From positions 30,628,001 to 30,692,000 of the forward strand of contig CM034546.1 of NCBI GenBank assembly GCA_020055645.1: DNA of 64,000 nt, in the 5' to 3' direction. The position numbers and the translations under genes were made by a program. This document shows positions 23,938-36,490 of this stretch, in pieces. The stretch's first letter is position 1; every line of letters starts with the position of its first letter. Source of the stretch: Tomocerus qinae. Taxonomy: Eukaryota; Arthropoda; Collembola; Entomobryomorpha; Tomoceridae. The notes under the pieces were generated by a model that saw only the letters and a program-made list of their open reading frames with translations, was not told where the DNA came from and searched no databases.

Positions 23938-23972
23938 TAGGTATTAGGTATTAGGTATTAGGTATTAGGTAT
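23938..23972. repeat. 7-bp microsatellite (GGTATTA)n upstream of serine protease 2
   Basis: About five perfect heptamer units in a row, located about 140 bases before the chosen start codon of serine protease 2. It is too short and too isolated to be telomeric. Confidence 0.9.
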
Positions 23973-26900
23973 CATTTAATTCAACAACCTGGAGTTATCA
24001 TTGTTTCCATTTTTATCGGTATCATTAAGTATATATCGTGCATTTGTTTGCATTATATTATTATAGGGAAAAGGATCATCATATTTTTCGTCATAACGAT
24101 ACCAGCAAGAAGTAATCGGGTGTCATAATCTATTCGGTTAAAATAATAATTTACAAATTCAAATCGTTATGAATGATGTATAAATGATAAATATCATATG
24201 CATTCTGATTAGTGAGTAATCAATTTGTGTACACACTATAATTATCAGCAATACACTAATAGATACTATTGGACTATGTCAAACAGGAGTTCCAAGTTCC
24301 AATGTCAGAAGACAGCCTCAGACAGACTTGATAATCACAGCTCATAATTTTTTTGTCGCCAAAGGCTAATATTATCATGCAATGCAATTATATCTCATTT
24401 ATCAGTTTCAATTAAATGATCGTCTCTATGACATTGCTTTACAATGAAAATAATTGTCATCATTCAGCTTACGTTGTATATAATGACATTCACATTAGGT
24501 AAAGTTAAACGGTGGAGTAATTAAGCTTTATTTTACTACTGCACTAGGTGCACCAATAAATTATGGTTTGTATATTTGTATTTTCATAGCTTAGCATTTT
24601 CAACACGTTAAGTGTTTCATCTGTCACCTTTCATGTATGAACACTCTCTTCGAAGGACCATCTAAAGTTACATTTATGAGGTAATTTGGAATAATATCAA
24701 CATCGCTTGATATTTAGTGCTTCTAAAATACTATATGACAAGACATTTAAACTGTTCTATTTCTTTGTCATTTTACAGCTACACTTGCATAACGGGCGTC
24801 TTTACTCATCACTACTACTACTACTCACACTACTCATACTTACTCATCTAACATTACGTAACACCCAAAATCTTCAGCAAACCAACAACCTGCCCTTGTT
24901 CAATGTGTTTGCCCTCATATACCCTTTGGATTGTATTTAAGTATATGAACCTTAAGTTACTGATGCAGTGCTTTATATAAAGGAGAATAAAGACGTGTCT
25001 ATATTTGATGGTCGATATCTAATCCATTAAAAGCAGTGTTTCTAAACAAGGGGCAGTTCTTATGGAATACACCTTTTATGTAAATGTATGAAAGCATTTC
25101 CCAATCAATAGCAGGGTCTGTTGGCTAAATAATACAGGTTAGGGCATTTCAATAACATAGGTATTTATTTAGTTAGTCAATGTATTACCCCTGTAATGTG
25201 TTTGCATGTGTTCAAGTATAGAAACCTTAAGTTATTGCTGCGGTACATAAGAAGAATAAATGCATGTCTGTCTTTGTTGTTTAATAGCCAATCCATTATA
25301 ATAGTGTTAGAATAGTAAGCAAGAAGAATATTTCTTAGAAATCATTCTCTGAAGTAGAGTCATGCAGTTAACTTGAAGCATTTCCCAATCCATTTTATGG
25401 TTAGGTCGGTTGTTGTGACAATAAAACAGAGTAGGTCATCTAAAATGCCATTTCCAGGCTAACACTAGGACTGACTGAGTATAAAACAATAGCTTTTTCT
25501 GATAATTTTAAACTGCTCGATACTCCACTCTATAGTTGTACCACTTCACAATTCTAGGACACTCATGTGATGAAAGTTATGCTCTCATTTGCAACAGAAA
25601 AACCGGTAAATCTACATTTGCCCTAAAGAGAAATGTCCTAATTAAAAAGTTGACTAGTTTTAATCAGCAGAATTAGCGTGTGGGTAAAAATGTCCAAAAG
25701 TTTCTATGTTTAATATGGACTTCAGAAGATTTCTGCATTCTGTAGCAATGTAGTTACTAAGAACAAGAGTAAACCTTAATCTTGGAATAATTAAAAAAAC
25801 TACAAATAGAATTATAATAATAGTCTCTATTTTTCCTGGGAAAGCCATTTGTCCATGAGGAGGTAGTAATGGTCTAATCCGTAGGAGAAAAGAGCTCAGG
25901 TTGCGATCCACGTAGAACAATAACAACTTCCAGACATGCAATTCATGCAATAAAATAACAGAAGTTATATGAAATGATGTCTTCTAATGAATTGGCTACC
26001 ATGAGAAGAAAAATATAATAATATACACAATTATACTTCAAATTTTGCGCGGCCGCTTTCAATGATACAATCTAGCAAGGGAAGGTTCACAGTCTTTTAT
26101 TCGCTTGAATTTTTGGCCATTGGTGTATTTTTTGAGTGAAAATGATAAATTATTATTACATCTTTTGACGATCCGTTTGACTGTAACACTATGTGGAGGA
26201 ATACTTTTAGGGAATTCTTCTTGAATAAGCAGAAATCCAAAATAAAATTCCGAAATAATTATTGCCGAATCAAATATCTAATTCTCCTGTACTCTCGCAA
26301 TGCATTAAAAATTTTTTTAAATGAATTATTATTTTTGACCCGAAATGTCATTCAAATCATTATGTATGATACACCAATCTTTAAGTTTGTCTCTGGCTGC
26401 CATTAATACAAACTATGCGTGCACAACTTTAGGGTAACCCTGTACATTATCTCACCAACTTAAACTGTTTTGAATCCCTCTTTTCTCGTTGCTGTAACTG
26501 TAACGCATGAGTCAAATACCTTTTTGTTCGATATGTTCCTGTGCCTGTTGTCTGTCTGCTTTTTAATTTGAAGGTCTACTAACATTTACTGTACTCTATT
26601 TCTCTGTTACATGAATATTGTGGGCCATCGATAACACACGTAAATAAAACATTAGCCAAAGTATGGCAAGAACTGCAAATGGTCAATACAAGAGTCAACC
26701 TACTGTTATGCCGCGTGAGCTGAATCCAATTCCATTCAACATTATCATTTTTATTGAATAAAAGCTATTTATTTGCGCTAATAAAGTTTCTTTTCTCTCT
26801 TCTTCAAAATTGTTTACCATAGGATTCAGTCTTAATGCATAACTATAGCCTCAATATTCCTTACTACCCTTTTGTTTTGTATTTAATCCAATTAAGTCTA

Positions 26901-28348
26901 ATTACAGTTGCAACATAACATTAAAGTGTTTGTTTTATAGAAACAATAATCAAAATATTAAATGACTATAATATAACTACAAACCACTGCTTGCATCGTA
27001 TTGATTTAAGAACCATTGGGGTGATATCGTGTGTTAATTGACTGTGGCTAAAATTTTTTGCCCTTTTAATGTTCTAGGTATAAGATTTTGTTTGAATAAT
27101 TATTTTCCTTCTTGTTTATTTCTTTTTGTATCAATATACAATCATGCAGCATTCAATTTAAAATGAGAATGCACTATTTTGCTTGTAAACTAAAAAAATA
27201 ATTTACTCTTAAACTTTTGGTTTCCATTATGTCGGTATTTTATTGTTCGCTTTTGAATTTATCATAAACATAGTGGTGAGAAAAAACATTTATTTTTTGT
27301 TAAGATTAAATTTTATGTGAATCTATACATAGATTGTGCTTTATATTTTAATACACATTTTAAGTAATAACGTATTATATGCCTACGATTAACTTTGAGT
27401 GTCATTACTATTATCAACACGGTGACTTGATGTAAAATGTTTATGACTCTGTCTTAAATATAATGCATACATGCAAATAATATTATCATTCTGTATAATC
27501 CAATGAATTAGATTGGGTTACTTTTAAAACCATAGTCAATGCATTAATATGGTGAATATTGAAGTTATGCATGCTCACAAACAGCTATGTGCTATGTCTG
27601 CATGTAGAATTAAATACTAGGCCTTAGATTAACAGATATAACTACCTGTAATACTTCCGTCACTCATCTATCCTAAGAAGCAATTTAGTACTATTAGTAC
27701 ATAAAAGGTGATATATTATATGAAGATAAATGATATAAAAGGTATTTTGATAGCAATTGGCTTTACGCTTAATGGAAAGTAGCCGAAGCGATGACCAAGT
27801 GAAAATTTGCCGAAAAGGGGAAAAGGTTTTTCTATTCCCAATATTAAAACATTCGCCGATCGAAGTGGAAACTTGCAGAGATACCTAATTGGAAAATGGC
27901 CGATGTGAAATTAAGCTTACCCGGAATTCGAATTTAGCCTACGATGAAATATAAATTTATTGGATTTGTGACATAAATCTAACTGACATAACCGAATTTA
28001 ACATTGCTTAACCAAAGGAGAAATTTAGTATACGCCAAATGGGAATTAAGTAGCTTCAGTTTCATTTCAGCTATAATCCACTTCGGTGTATGGTATTTTT
28101 CCATTCGGCATTATGCTACTTTCTGTATATACCATTATGCTAAATATTCACATTCTAACAACAATTGACTTAACTTATTTTAAGAGCCTGTAATATTTGA
28201 AGGCAATAAAGGAATTCGATTATTTTTAAGGTCAGATAATTATACATATAACTTTGATAATGTGATAAATTTTAACCTATATTAACAAAACTGCTTTCAT
28301 TCAAGTTTTTTTTGATTTTCATTTTGTGCAAACGGCAATGACTTAAAT
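23973..28348. other. long spacer between serine protease 2 and the chemoreceptor gene
   Basis: No gene is recognised with confidence. 24895-25400 contains a diverged direct duplication. A minus-strand open stretch at 25660-25950 encodes a peptide with one strong hydrophobic segment; it could be a terminal exon of an unrecognised membrane protein, but its phase does not fit the chemoreceptor exon to its right. From 26213 the text belongs to the duplication unit described separately. Confidence 0.5.
24895..25400. repeat. diverged tandem duplication, period about 297 bp
   Basis: The block starting AATGTGTTTGC near 24900 recurs near 25195. Matching segments include aaccttaagtta, the agaataaa...gtctgtct region, aatccatta and gcatttcccaatc, in the same order. 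There is no coding potential. Confidence 0.6.
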
Positions 28349-29803
28349 TTAAAGAGCATCTAATAGTTCACTTACATCCCCAAGAGACATCAGCAATTTC
28401 GCTACTCCCCTACTACAGCTTAAAATAAAATTAGGAACGCTTTGTAGAGTGATCGGTTCTTCCAATCCTATTCTGAAATGCATTTCTTTTCGAGAACGTA
28501 AAAGCCTGTTCATATATCTAGTATCATGCGTGCATCGTGAAGTATAGAGTTTTGAGTAGCTTTTCAATACATTGTTGTATATTTCTGTGACTTGGTGTAA
28601 TGTAGTTAAACCAACACACCATGAAAACATCATGAGACTCGCGCCCAAAAAAAACCCAAACATTATAAAAGGATGTAAAATCGTCGAGTATTTTATAGCG
28701 AATCCAATAAAAATTATAAGCATTCTTGTAGCCAATGATTGGATAGGTGCCAATATCAAGCCAATCATGTCTTGAAAATACTGTATGTAATATCGAAAAA
28801 CATTGCTGTATTTTGCTAAGACTGTAGGATCTCGGCGAACGACGTCATCTGATGTGTACTGTTTTTTTCCCAACCTGTGAATTAAAGTCGCAATTACATA
28901 ACAATCACGATTATTTGTCACTAAATTAATTTGTTTTTGGGTTCCCAATTTTATTTACACAAAGATATTAGAATAATAAATTAAATGGTAGAAAATATAA
29001 TTTTACTTACTCCAACTCATTCCCCAAATCTAAAATAAGTACACCCCAAAGTATTAGTAGCTCCAGCATGGTACAAATATTACAGAAAGAAGCTGCGATC
29101 ATCCAAAACAACATAGTTGCAATGAAAATCACAAACAAGAAACGTTGATATCCTGCTGGGAGTTCCTCGTACAGAAATAGTGGTAAACGGTGATAAATAA
29201 GGTAGTGAAATGTGCAGGAGAAAGCGGGAATGAAAGGAAGTATTTTCAGCCCTTTTAATACTTTAACCAGGAATTGCCGCTGCATTGCTTCTTTTTTGTT
29301 TATATACTTTTCTAAACAAAATTAAATTCTGTATTAATATTTCAAATTTGTGACGTACCAATAAAATACATACCTTCAAAGTCGCCAACCAATTGAAACA
29401 TGTCAGTAATCATTGGGGGAATTTGATGTGAATATGTCATCCATAGTATGTCGGCAAGGAAATAGCTGCAGAATCCTCCACCCCAAAGCAAAGCGTAAAT
29501 ATAGGACACTGATTCGTCTTCCTTCTTTGAGAATCTTATTACCTGAACTGAGAAGAATGTGCCAAGGAGAAAAGCCAATAGAGCGTGAACATAAAGAAAG
29601 GAAGCTGTGATCCTGTTGTTGGACTTCTTCAGAGCATGATCTTTATTGACCCAATATAATGGAGACACTCCTAACAAATACCCCAACCTTACGTTTATCT
29701 CAAATTGCTCCAATGCCTCTTCTGGTACTGACCAAATTGTTTTCCTTTTCTCTTTCTTTGAAGATGTTTTATCAACCGAGTTGAAGGAATGTGTACTCTC
29801 CAT
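28349..29803 (-). CDS. multi-membrane chemoreceptor-like protein (gustatory/odorant receptor type)
   Basis: Exons read leftwards: 29803-29374, 29311-29011, 28874-28349; 418 residues, phases 1 and 2. The N-terminal 70 residues are hydrophilic, followed by hydrophobic segments around ITASFLYVHALLAFLLG, IYALLWGGGFCSYFLADIL, LKILPFIPAFSCTFHYLIY, a long block from RFLFVIFIATMLFW to LELLILWGVLILDL, and two to three more in the last exon (IQSLATRMLIIFIGFAIKY; FIMFGFFLGASLMMFSW). Length, intracellular N-terminal region, number of membrane segments and intron-split layout fit arthropod gustatory/odorant receptors, which form ligand-gated cation channels. I see no clear TYxxxLxQF signature at the C-terminus, so assignment to that superfamily is by architecture only. 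A near-identical paralogue at 33484-34939 is frameshifted. Confidence 0.75.
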
Positions 29804-30286
29804 CCACGTATTAGATCGTCCGTATAGGACGTCTATTTGTGGATGACAATATTGATTGAAAACTACATTTTCAGCTAATCATTTTGGTCTTCACTGCACT
29901 GTTCATAGTGAAGAAATGGTGGATTTATTTGGTCTTTTTTGTTTTCTTAAATTGTCTTCTTGTAAACTTTATGCTAGCTTACCATGGTAGGTATGTTGGT
30001 TTGAATAATTCATTATTTCTCTATAAATGTGGACACACCCAAATCTACTTGGAATTTTATTGTCTGTGGAAATAACATTAGCTAGCTATATTGCAAAGAA
30101 GGCAAAGCCAATGCAAAGTAATGAAGGTCAATATTCTTATTCCAATCTGATTAGCTTGACCTTTTTGTGCTTAGGCACGCTTGGTGTGCAAACATACCAC
30201 AATTCTATTATATATTTGTTTGTTATACTGAAAGTGGTGGTATGGTTAAAAATAATTTTATAAGCCTTTTACTTTTTTTCGCTGCT

Positions 30287-30424
30287 ACATGCTGGTAGTA
30301 TACTGGTAGTATAATATACTTAATGATATACAATATAATATACATGGTAGTATATTATAATATACGATAATATACATGGTAATATAATATAATATACGAT
30401 AATATACATGGTAGTATATTATAG
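30287..30424. repeat. AT-rich minisatellite with ATACATGGTAGTAT units
   Basis: Irregular repeats of TATAATATACATGGTAGTAT-like units. The corresponding array in unit 2 (35431-35588) has extra copies, so it is length-variable. Confidence 0.75.
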
Positions 30425-31463
30425 CTTCAGGTACAATTTCAACCACAAGGTTACTTTCCAGGAATAAAGTAAACAGTAACTTTAATACGTTTTGTTCGTC
30501 TCTTAGCTGAAGTTCAAGTTAACATTGACAATGGGTTTGAAAGCATTTTGTATGATTTATTATATTCCATGAGTTCTTTTAAATCAATATATTATTATAT
30601 TCCAAAAGCTTGCAGACGACAGACGAGCGGAATATTTTAGTGACGACATGAACTTACAAAAATTTAGAGGATGGCAACGACATTAGTGAAGAATTAACAT
30701 GATAAATTTAATCCAGTCCAGGATTTTTTTGATACAAACCTAGACATGGTTACATTTTATGACAAATCCCCAATTTAGTGATGAGTAAAGCACAATGATT
30801 ACCAGACAGCATACAGCACATTGGTACTATATTGCTTTGCATACATACAAAATTATTTTCATAGAAAAAATCTTAGGGATTACACCTCAATCTCAAGCTC
30901 CTGTAGTTTGGAATACACAGATAAAGACTTCTATGAAAATTGCTATGGAAAATTCTTCTCGAATAAGCAGAAATCCAAAATAAAATTCCGAAATAATTAT
31001 TGCCGAACCAAATATCTAATTCTCCTGTACTCTCGCAATGCATTAAAAATTTTTTTAAATGAATTATTATTTTTGACCCGAAATGTCATTCAAATCATTA
31101 TGTATGCTACACCAATCTTTAAGTTAGAATCTCCTGTTTCCAACGATGGCAACCATTTGTCTCTGGCTGCCATTAATACAAACTATGCGTGCACAACTTT
31201 AGGGTAACCCTGTACGTTATCTCACCAACTTCAACTGTTTTGAATCCCTCCTTTCCCGTTGCTGTAACTGTAACGCATGAGTCGAATACCTTTTTGTTCG
31301 ATATGTTCCTGTGCCTGTTGTCTGTCTGCTTTTTAATTTGAAGGTCTACTAACATTTACTGTACTCTATTTCTCTGTTACATGAATATTGTGGGCCATCG
31401 ATAACACACGTAAATAAAACATTAGCCAAAGTATGGCAAGAACTGCCAATGGTCAAGAGTCAA

Positions 31464-32081
31464 GACATGAGCAGTGTACAAAATTTACCACTTTTTAGCC
31501 TTTTTTACCATCACAGTGGTAAAAATGCACTTAATGGTAAAAATGCATTTAATGGTAAAAATGGTAGATTTTAGCGATTGATTAGACAGCTGAGTACAGA
31601 TATACTAGACTTCCTAAAATATAAGTTTTAAAACTTTATTTTCTATGAAATATTTCCAATTAGCCCCTTAATCAATTAAATTAATCATATTATTTATTTG
31701 ATTGTACACCAAAAGTTATAAAAAAATGAAAAAAGAAAGATTGTATTTGGTATCGCCCATTTAAAATTGTTGCTAATTTAATTGCAATTAATTTCTCAAT
31801 CAGCAAGGATTGTTAGCGCCACCATTGGTTGAATCCTAATCTGATTAATGAACACTTATCAATTTGTGACAACAATGATCATCTGCTAAGCTATTTCATA
31901 CTTTGGCACCGAATTTTATTCAAAATTCAAACACGAAATTTAAATGAAACTATTTTTTACCATTTTTACCATTTATACCATTTACCACTACTTTTTAGGT
32001 AGTGGTATTTAACGTTAAATACCATTAAAAACCACTTACCACTGGTAAGTTGTAAATGGTATTTTGTACACTGGACATGAG
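31464..32081. mobile_element. non-autonomous hAT-like element, 602 bp, with 8-bp target duplication
   Basis: The element 31472-32073 has perfect 13-bp inverted ends CAGTGTACAAAAT and is flanked by the 8-bp direct duplication GACATGAG. The paralogous position in unit 1 (about 26695) lacks it. Eight-base duplications and ends starting CAGTG are typical of the hAT superfamily. Both sub-terminal regions are packed with TACCATTT/AAATGGTA words in opposite orientation. No transposase is encoded. Confidence 0.92.
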
Positions 32082-33483
32082 TCATCCTAATGTTATGCCG
32101 CGTGAGCTGAATCCAATTCCATTCAACATTGTCATTTTTATTGAGTAAAAGCTATTTATTTGCGCTAATAAAGTTTCTTTTCTCTCTTCTTCAAAATTGT
32201 TTACTATAGGATTCAGTCTTAATGCATAACTATAGCCTCAATATTCCTTACTTCCCTTTTGCTTTGTATTTAATCCAATTAAGTCCAATTACAGTTGCAA
32301 CATAACATTAAAGTGTTTGTTTTATAGAAACAATAATCAAAATATTAAATGACTATAGTATAACTACAAACCACTGCTTGCATCGTATTGATTTAAGAAC
32401 CATTGGGGTGATATCGTGTGTTAATTGGCTGTGGCTAAAATTTTTTTGCCCTTTTAATGTTCTAGGTAGAATATTTTGTTTAAATAATTATTTTCCTTCT
32501 TGTTTATTTCTTTTTGTATCAACATACAATCATGCAGCATTCAATTTAAAATGAGAATGCACTATTTTGCTTGTAAACTAAAAAATAATTTACTCTTAAA
32601 CTTTTGATTTCCATTATGTCGGTATTTTATTGTTCGCTTTTGAATTTATCATAAACATAGTGTTGAGAACAACATTTATTTTTTGTTAAGATTAAATTTT
32701 ATGTGAATCTATATATAGGTAGTGCTTTATATGTTAATACATATTTTAAGTAATAACGTATTATATGCCTACGATTAACTTTGAGTGTCATTACTATTAT
32801 CAACACGGTGACTTGATGTAAAATGTTTATGACTCTGCCTTAAATATAATGCATACATGCAAATAACATTATCTGTATAATCCAATGAATTACATTGGGT
32901 TACTGTTAAAACCATAGTCAAAGCATTAATATGGTGAATATTGAAGTTATGCATGCTCACAAACAGCTATGTGCTATGTCTGCATGTAGAATTGAATACT
33001 AGGCCTTAGATTAGCAGATATAACTACCTAAAATATTTCCGTCACTCATCAAGCTTACCCGGAATTCGAATTTAGCTTACGATGAAATATTAATTTATTG
33101 GATTTGTGATATAAATCTAACTGACATAACCGAATTTAGCATTGCTTAACCAAAGGAGAAATTTAGTATACGCCAAATGGGAATTAAGTAGCTTCAGTTT
33201 CATTTCAGCTATAATCCACTTCGGTGTATCAAATTTTTTCATTCGGCATTATGCTACTTTCTGTATATACCATATGCTAAATATTCACATTCTAACAACA
33301 ATTGACTTAACTTATTTTAAGAGCCTGTAATATTTGAAGGCAATAAAGGAATTCGATTGTGTTTAAGGTCAGATAATTATACATAACTTTGATATTGTGA
33401 TAAATTTTAACCTATATTTACAAAACTGCTTTCATTCAATTTTTTTTTGATTTTCATTTTGTGCAAACGGCAATGACTTAAAT

Positions 33484-34939
33484 TTAAAGAGCATCTAATA
33501 GTTCACTTCCATCCCCAACAGACAACAGCAATTTCGCTACTCCCCTACTACAGCTTAAAATAAAATTAGGAACGCTTTGTAGAGTGATCGGTTCTTCCAA
33601 TCCTATTCTGAAATGCATTTCTTTTCGAGAACGTAAAAGCCTAATCATATATCTAGTATCATACGTGCATCGTGAAGTATAGAGTTTTGAGTAGCTTTTC
33701 AATACATTGTTGTATATTTCTGTGACTTGGTGTAATGTAGTTAAACCAACACACCATGAAAACATCATGAGACTCGCGCCCAAAAAAACCCAAACATTAT
33801 AAAAGGATGTAAAATCGTCGAGTATTTTATAGCGAATCCAATAAAAATTATAAGCATTCTTGTAGCCAATGATTGGATAGGTGCCAATATCAAGCCAATC
33901 ATGTCTTGAAAATACTGTATGTAATATCGAAAAACATTGCTGTATTTTGCTAAGACTGTCGGATCTCGGCGAACGACGTCATCTGATGTGTACTGTTTTT
34001 TTCCCAACCTGTGAATTAAAGTCGCAATTACATAACAATCACGATTATTTGTCACTAAATTAATTTGTTTTTGGGTTCCCAATTTTATTTACACAAAGAT
34101 ATTAGAATAATAAACTAGATGGTAGAAAATATAATTTTACTTACTCCAACTCATTCCCCAAATCTAAAATAAGTATACCCCAAAGTATTAGTAGCTCCAG
34201 CATGGTACAAACATTACAGAAAGAAGCTGCGATCATCCAAAACAACATCATTGCGATGAAAATCACAAACAAGAAACGTTGATATCCTGCTGGGAGTTCC
34301 TCGTACAGAAATAGTGGTAAACGGTGATAAATAAGGTAGTGAAATGTGCAGGAGAAAGCGGGAATGAAAGGAAGTATTTTCAGCCCTTTTAATACTTTAA
34401 CCAGGAATTGCCGCTGCATTGCTTCTTTTTTGTTTATATACTTTTCTAAACAAAATTAAATTCTGTATTAATATTTCAAATTTGTGACGTACCAATAAAA
34501 TATATATACCTTCAAAGTCGCCAACCAATTGAAACATGTCAGTAATCATTGGGGGAATTTGATGTGAATATGTCATCCATAGTATGTCGGCAAGGAAATA
34601 GCTGCAGAATCCTCCACCCCAAAGCAAAGCGTAAATATAGGACACTGATTCGTCTTCCTTCTTTGAGAATCTTATTACCTGAACTGAGAAGAATATGCCA
34701 AGGAGAAAAGCCAATAGAGCGTGAAAATAAAGAAAGGAAGCTGTGATCCTGTTGTTGGACTTCTTCAGAGCATGATCACTATTGACCCAATATAATGGAG
34801 ACACTCCTAACAAATACCCCAACCTTACGATTATCTCAAATTGCTCCAATGCCTCTTCTGGTATTGACCAAATTGTTTTCCTTTTCTCTTTCTTTGAAGA
34901 TGTTTTATCAACCGAGTTGAAGGAATGTGTACTCTCCAT
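33484..34939 (-). pseudogene. frameshifted copy of the chemoreceptor-like gene
   Basis: Exons correspond to 34939-34510, 34445-34145 and 34008-33484, with the same splice phases as the intact gene at 28349-29803. The last exon is one base shorter. A run of eight A (plus strand) in the intact copy is seven A here, at about 33782-33788, which shifts the frame after FIMFGFF and ends the protein within a few codons, removing the last membrane segments. A few amino-acid changes occur elsewhere. Because the lesion is in a homopolymer, a sequencing or assembly error is an equally good explanation until reads are checked. The donor of exon 1 reads gtatat rather than gtatgt. Confidence 0.8.
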
Positions 34940-35430
34940 CCACGTATTAGATCGTCCGTATAGGACGTCTAATTGTGGATGACAATGACAATATTGATTG
35001 AAAATTACATTTTCAGCTAATCATTTTGGTCTTCACTGCACTGTTCATAGTGAAGAAATGGTGATTTATTTGGTCTTTTTTGTTTTCTTAAATTGTCTTC
35101 TTGTAAACTTTATGCTAGCTTACCAAGGTTGCATGTTGGTTTGAATAATTCACTATTTCTCTATAAATGTGGACACACCCAAATCTACTTGGAATTTTAT
35201 TGTCTGTGGAAATAACATTAGCTAGCTATATTGCAAAGAAGGCAAAGCCAATGCAAAGTTATGAAGGTCAATATTCTTATTCCAATCTGATTAGCTTGAC
35301 CTTTTTGTGCTTAGGCACGCTTGGTGTGCAAACATACCACAATTCTATTATATATTTGTTTGTTATACTGAAAGTGGTGGTCATGGTTAAAAATAATTTT
35401 ATAAGCCTTTTACTTTTTTTCGCTGCTACA

Positions 35431-35588
35431 TGCTGGTAGTATACTGGTAGTATAATATACTTAATGATATACAATATAATATACATGGTAGTATATTAAT
35501 AATATACTATAATATATATGGTAGTATATTATAACTATAATATACATGATAGTATATTATAATATACGATAATATACGTAGTATATTA
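35431..35588. repeat. AT-rich minisatellite, unit 2 copy
   Basis: Same array as 30287-30424 with additional units of the GGTAGTATATTATAATATAC type. Confidence 0.75.
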
Positions 35589-35745
35589 TAGCTTCAGGTA
35601 CAATTTCAACCACAAGGTTACTTTCCAGGAATTAAGTAAACACTAAATTTAATACGTTTTGTTCGTCTCTTAGCTGAAGTTCAAGGTAACATTGACAATG
35701 GTTTTGAAAGCATTTGGTATGATTTTATATTCCATGAGTTCTTTA

Positions 35746-36010
35746 AAATCAATCAAGGTTTCGACTGGGAAATACCACTAACGGGAAGCTTCCCATTTCC
35801 CACTGGGAAATGTGGGTATCAAAATGGAGTGGGAAATGGGTAGTGTGGGAAATAGTGGGAAATAGAGCCAAAATAGCACCAAAATTCAAATTTATGGCCT
35901 TTATTTCCCATATTTCCCACTAATTCCCACTATTTCCCATTTACCACAATTTCCCGGACGTCCAACAAAGTGGAGTGGGAAATGGGAATATTCGCAACTC
36001 TGAAATCAAT
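35746..36010. mobile_element. non-autonomous hAT-like element, 249 bp, rich in GGGAAAT motifs
   Basis: The element 35754-36002 is flanked by the 8-bp duplication AAATCAAT and is absent at the matching site of unit 1 (near 30585). The ends read CAAGGTTTCGA and, in reverse complement, CAGAGTTGCGA. Most of the interior is made of GGGAAAT words on one side and ATTTCCC on the other, giving a strong foldback. Confidence 0.88.
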
Positions 36011-36261
36011 ATATCTTCCAAGAGTTTGCAGACGAGCGAAATATTTTAGTGACGAAATGAACTTACAACATTTTAGAGAATGGACGACATTAGTGAAGAA
36101 ATTAACATGATAAATTTAATCCAGTCCAGGATTTTGTTGCTACAAACCTAGACATTGTTACATTTTATGACAAATCCCCAATTTAGTGATTAGTAAAGCA
36201 CAATGATTTCCACACAGCATGCAGCACGTTGGTATTCTATTATTGCTTTGCAAACATACAA

Positions 36262-36490
36262 AATTATTTTCATAGAAAAAATCTTAGGGATTACACCTCA
36301 ATCTCAAGCTCCTGTAGTTTGGAATACACAGATTACGACTTCTATGAAAATTGTTATGGAAAATCCTATGTAAACCGTTTTAGCTTTGATTTCACAGGTA
36401 TTTTTTGTGATTCGGGGTTAGTGGAATTGAATTTCAAATTTATTTGTTTCCTTTGCTTTACGTCCTTTACTACAAGACACTTTTCCTTAT
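36262..36490. repeat. inverted dispersed repeat, arm 1 (partner 40190-40425)
   Basis: This stretch recurs in reverse orientation inside intron 5 of CRAL-TRIO gene 1, with shared words such as tttggaatacacagatta and tttgctttacgtccttta. A shorter piece also ends duplication unit 1 near 30870-30950. Some reading frames are partly conserved (WNTQIKTSMKI), so it could derive from a coding exon or a transposon; I do not recognise it. Confidence 0.65.

Larger units (their letters stand above)
26213..30951. repeat. tandem segmental duplication, unit 1
   Basis: This 4.7-kb unit recurs head-to-tail at 30952-36364 with high identity across genes, introns and spacers. It contains the intact chemoreceptor-like gene. 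The junction lies in the short shared word ggaaaattct/ggaattct, which suggests unequal exchange at microhomology. Unit 1 has about 240 bases (27669-27909) that unit 2 lacks. Confidence 0.9.
29804..33483. other. spacer upstream of the chemoreceptor-like gene
   Basis: No gene is seen. It holds an AT-rich minisatellite (30287-30424), the duplication junction (30951/30952) and a hAT-like element (31464-32081). Small open frames here are shared between units 1 and 2 without sign of constraint. Confidence 0.6.
30952..36364. repeat. tandem segmental duplication, unit 2
   Basis: Second copy of 26213-30951. It is longer because it gained two elements with 8-bp target duplications (31464-32081 and 35746-36010) and a longer minisatellite, and shorter by about 240 bases near 33050. 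The similarity ends at ttatggaaaatc near 36364. Confidence 0.9.

Noticed and set aside
23938..23972. Possible interstitial telomere repeat (GGTATTA)
   Set aside because: Only about five units, and the heptamer is not the usual arthropod TTAGG motif.
24707..24940. Leucine-rich plus-strand open frame
   Set aside because: It is low-complexity CTACTACTACTCA-type sequence with no splice context or family motif.
25660..25950. Minus-strand open frame as a terminal exon of the chemoreceptor gene
   Set aside because: Its plausible acceptor (ttcccag) needs a phase-1 donor, while the only strong GTAAGT near the end of the receptor's last exon is phase 0; the receptor already ends with a stop giving a normal length.
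28370..28385. GTAAGT near the 3' end of the intact chemoreceptor's last exon as a used donor
   Set aside because: The second copy has GGAAGT there with otherwise conserved coding text, and no compatible downstream exon was found.
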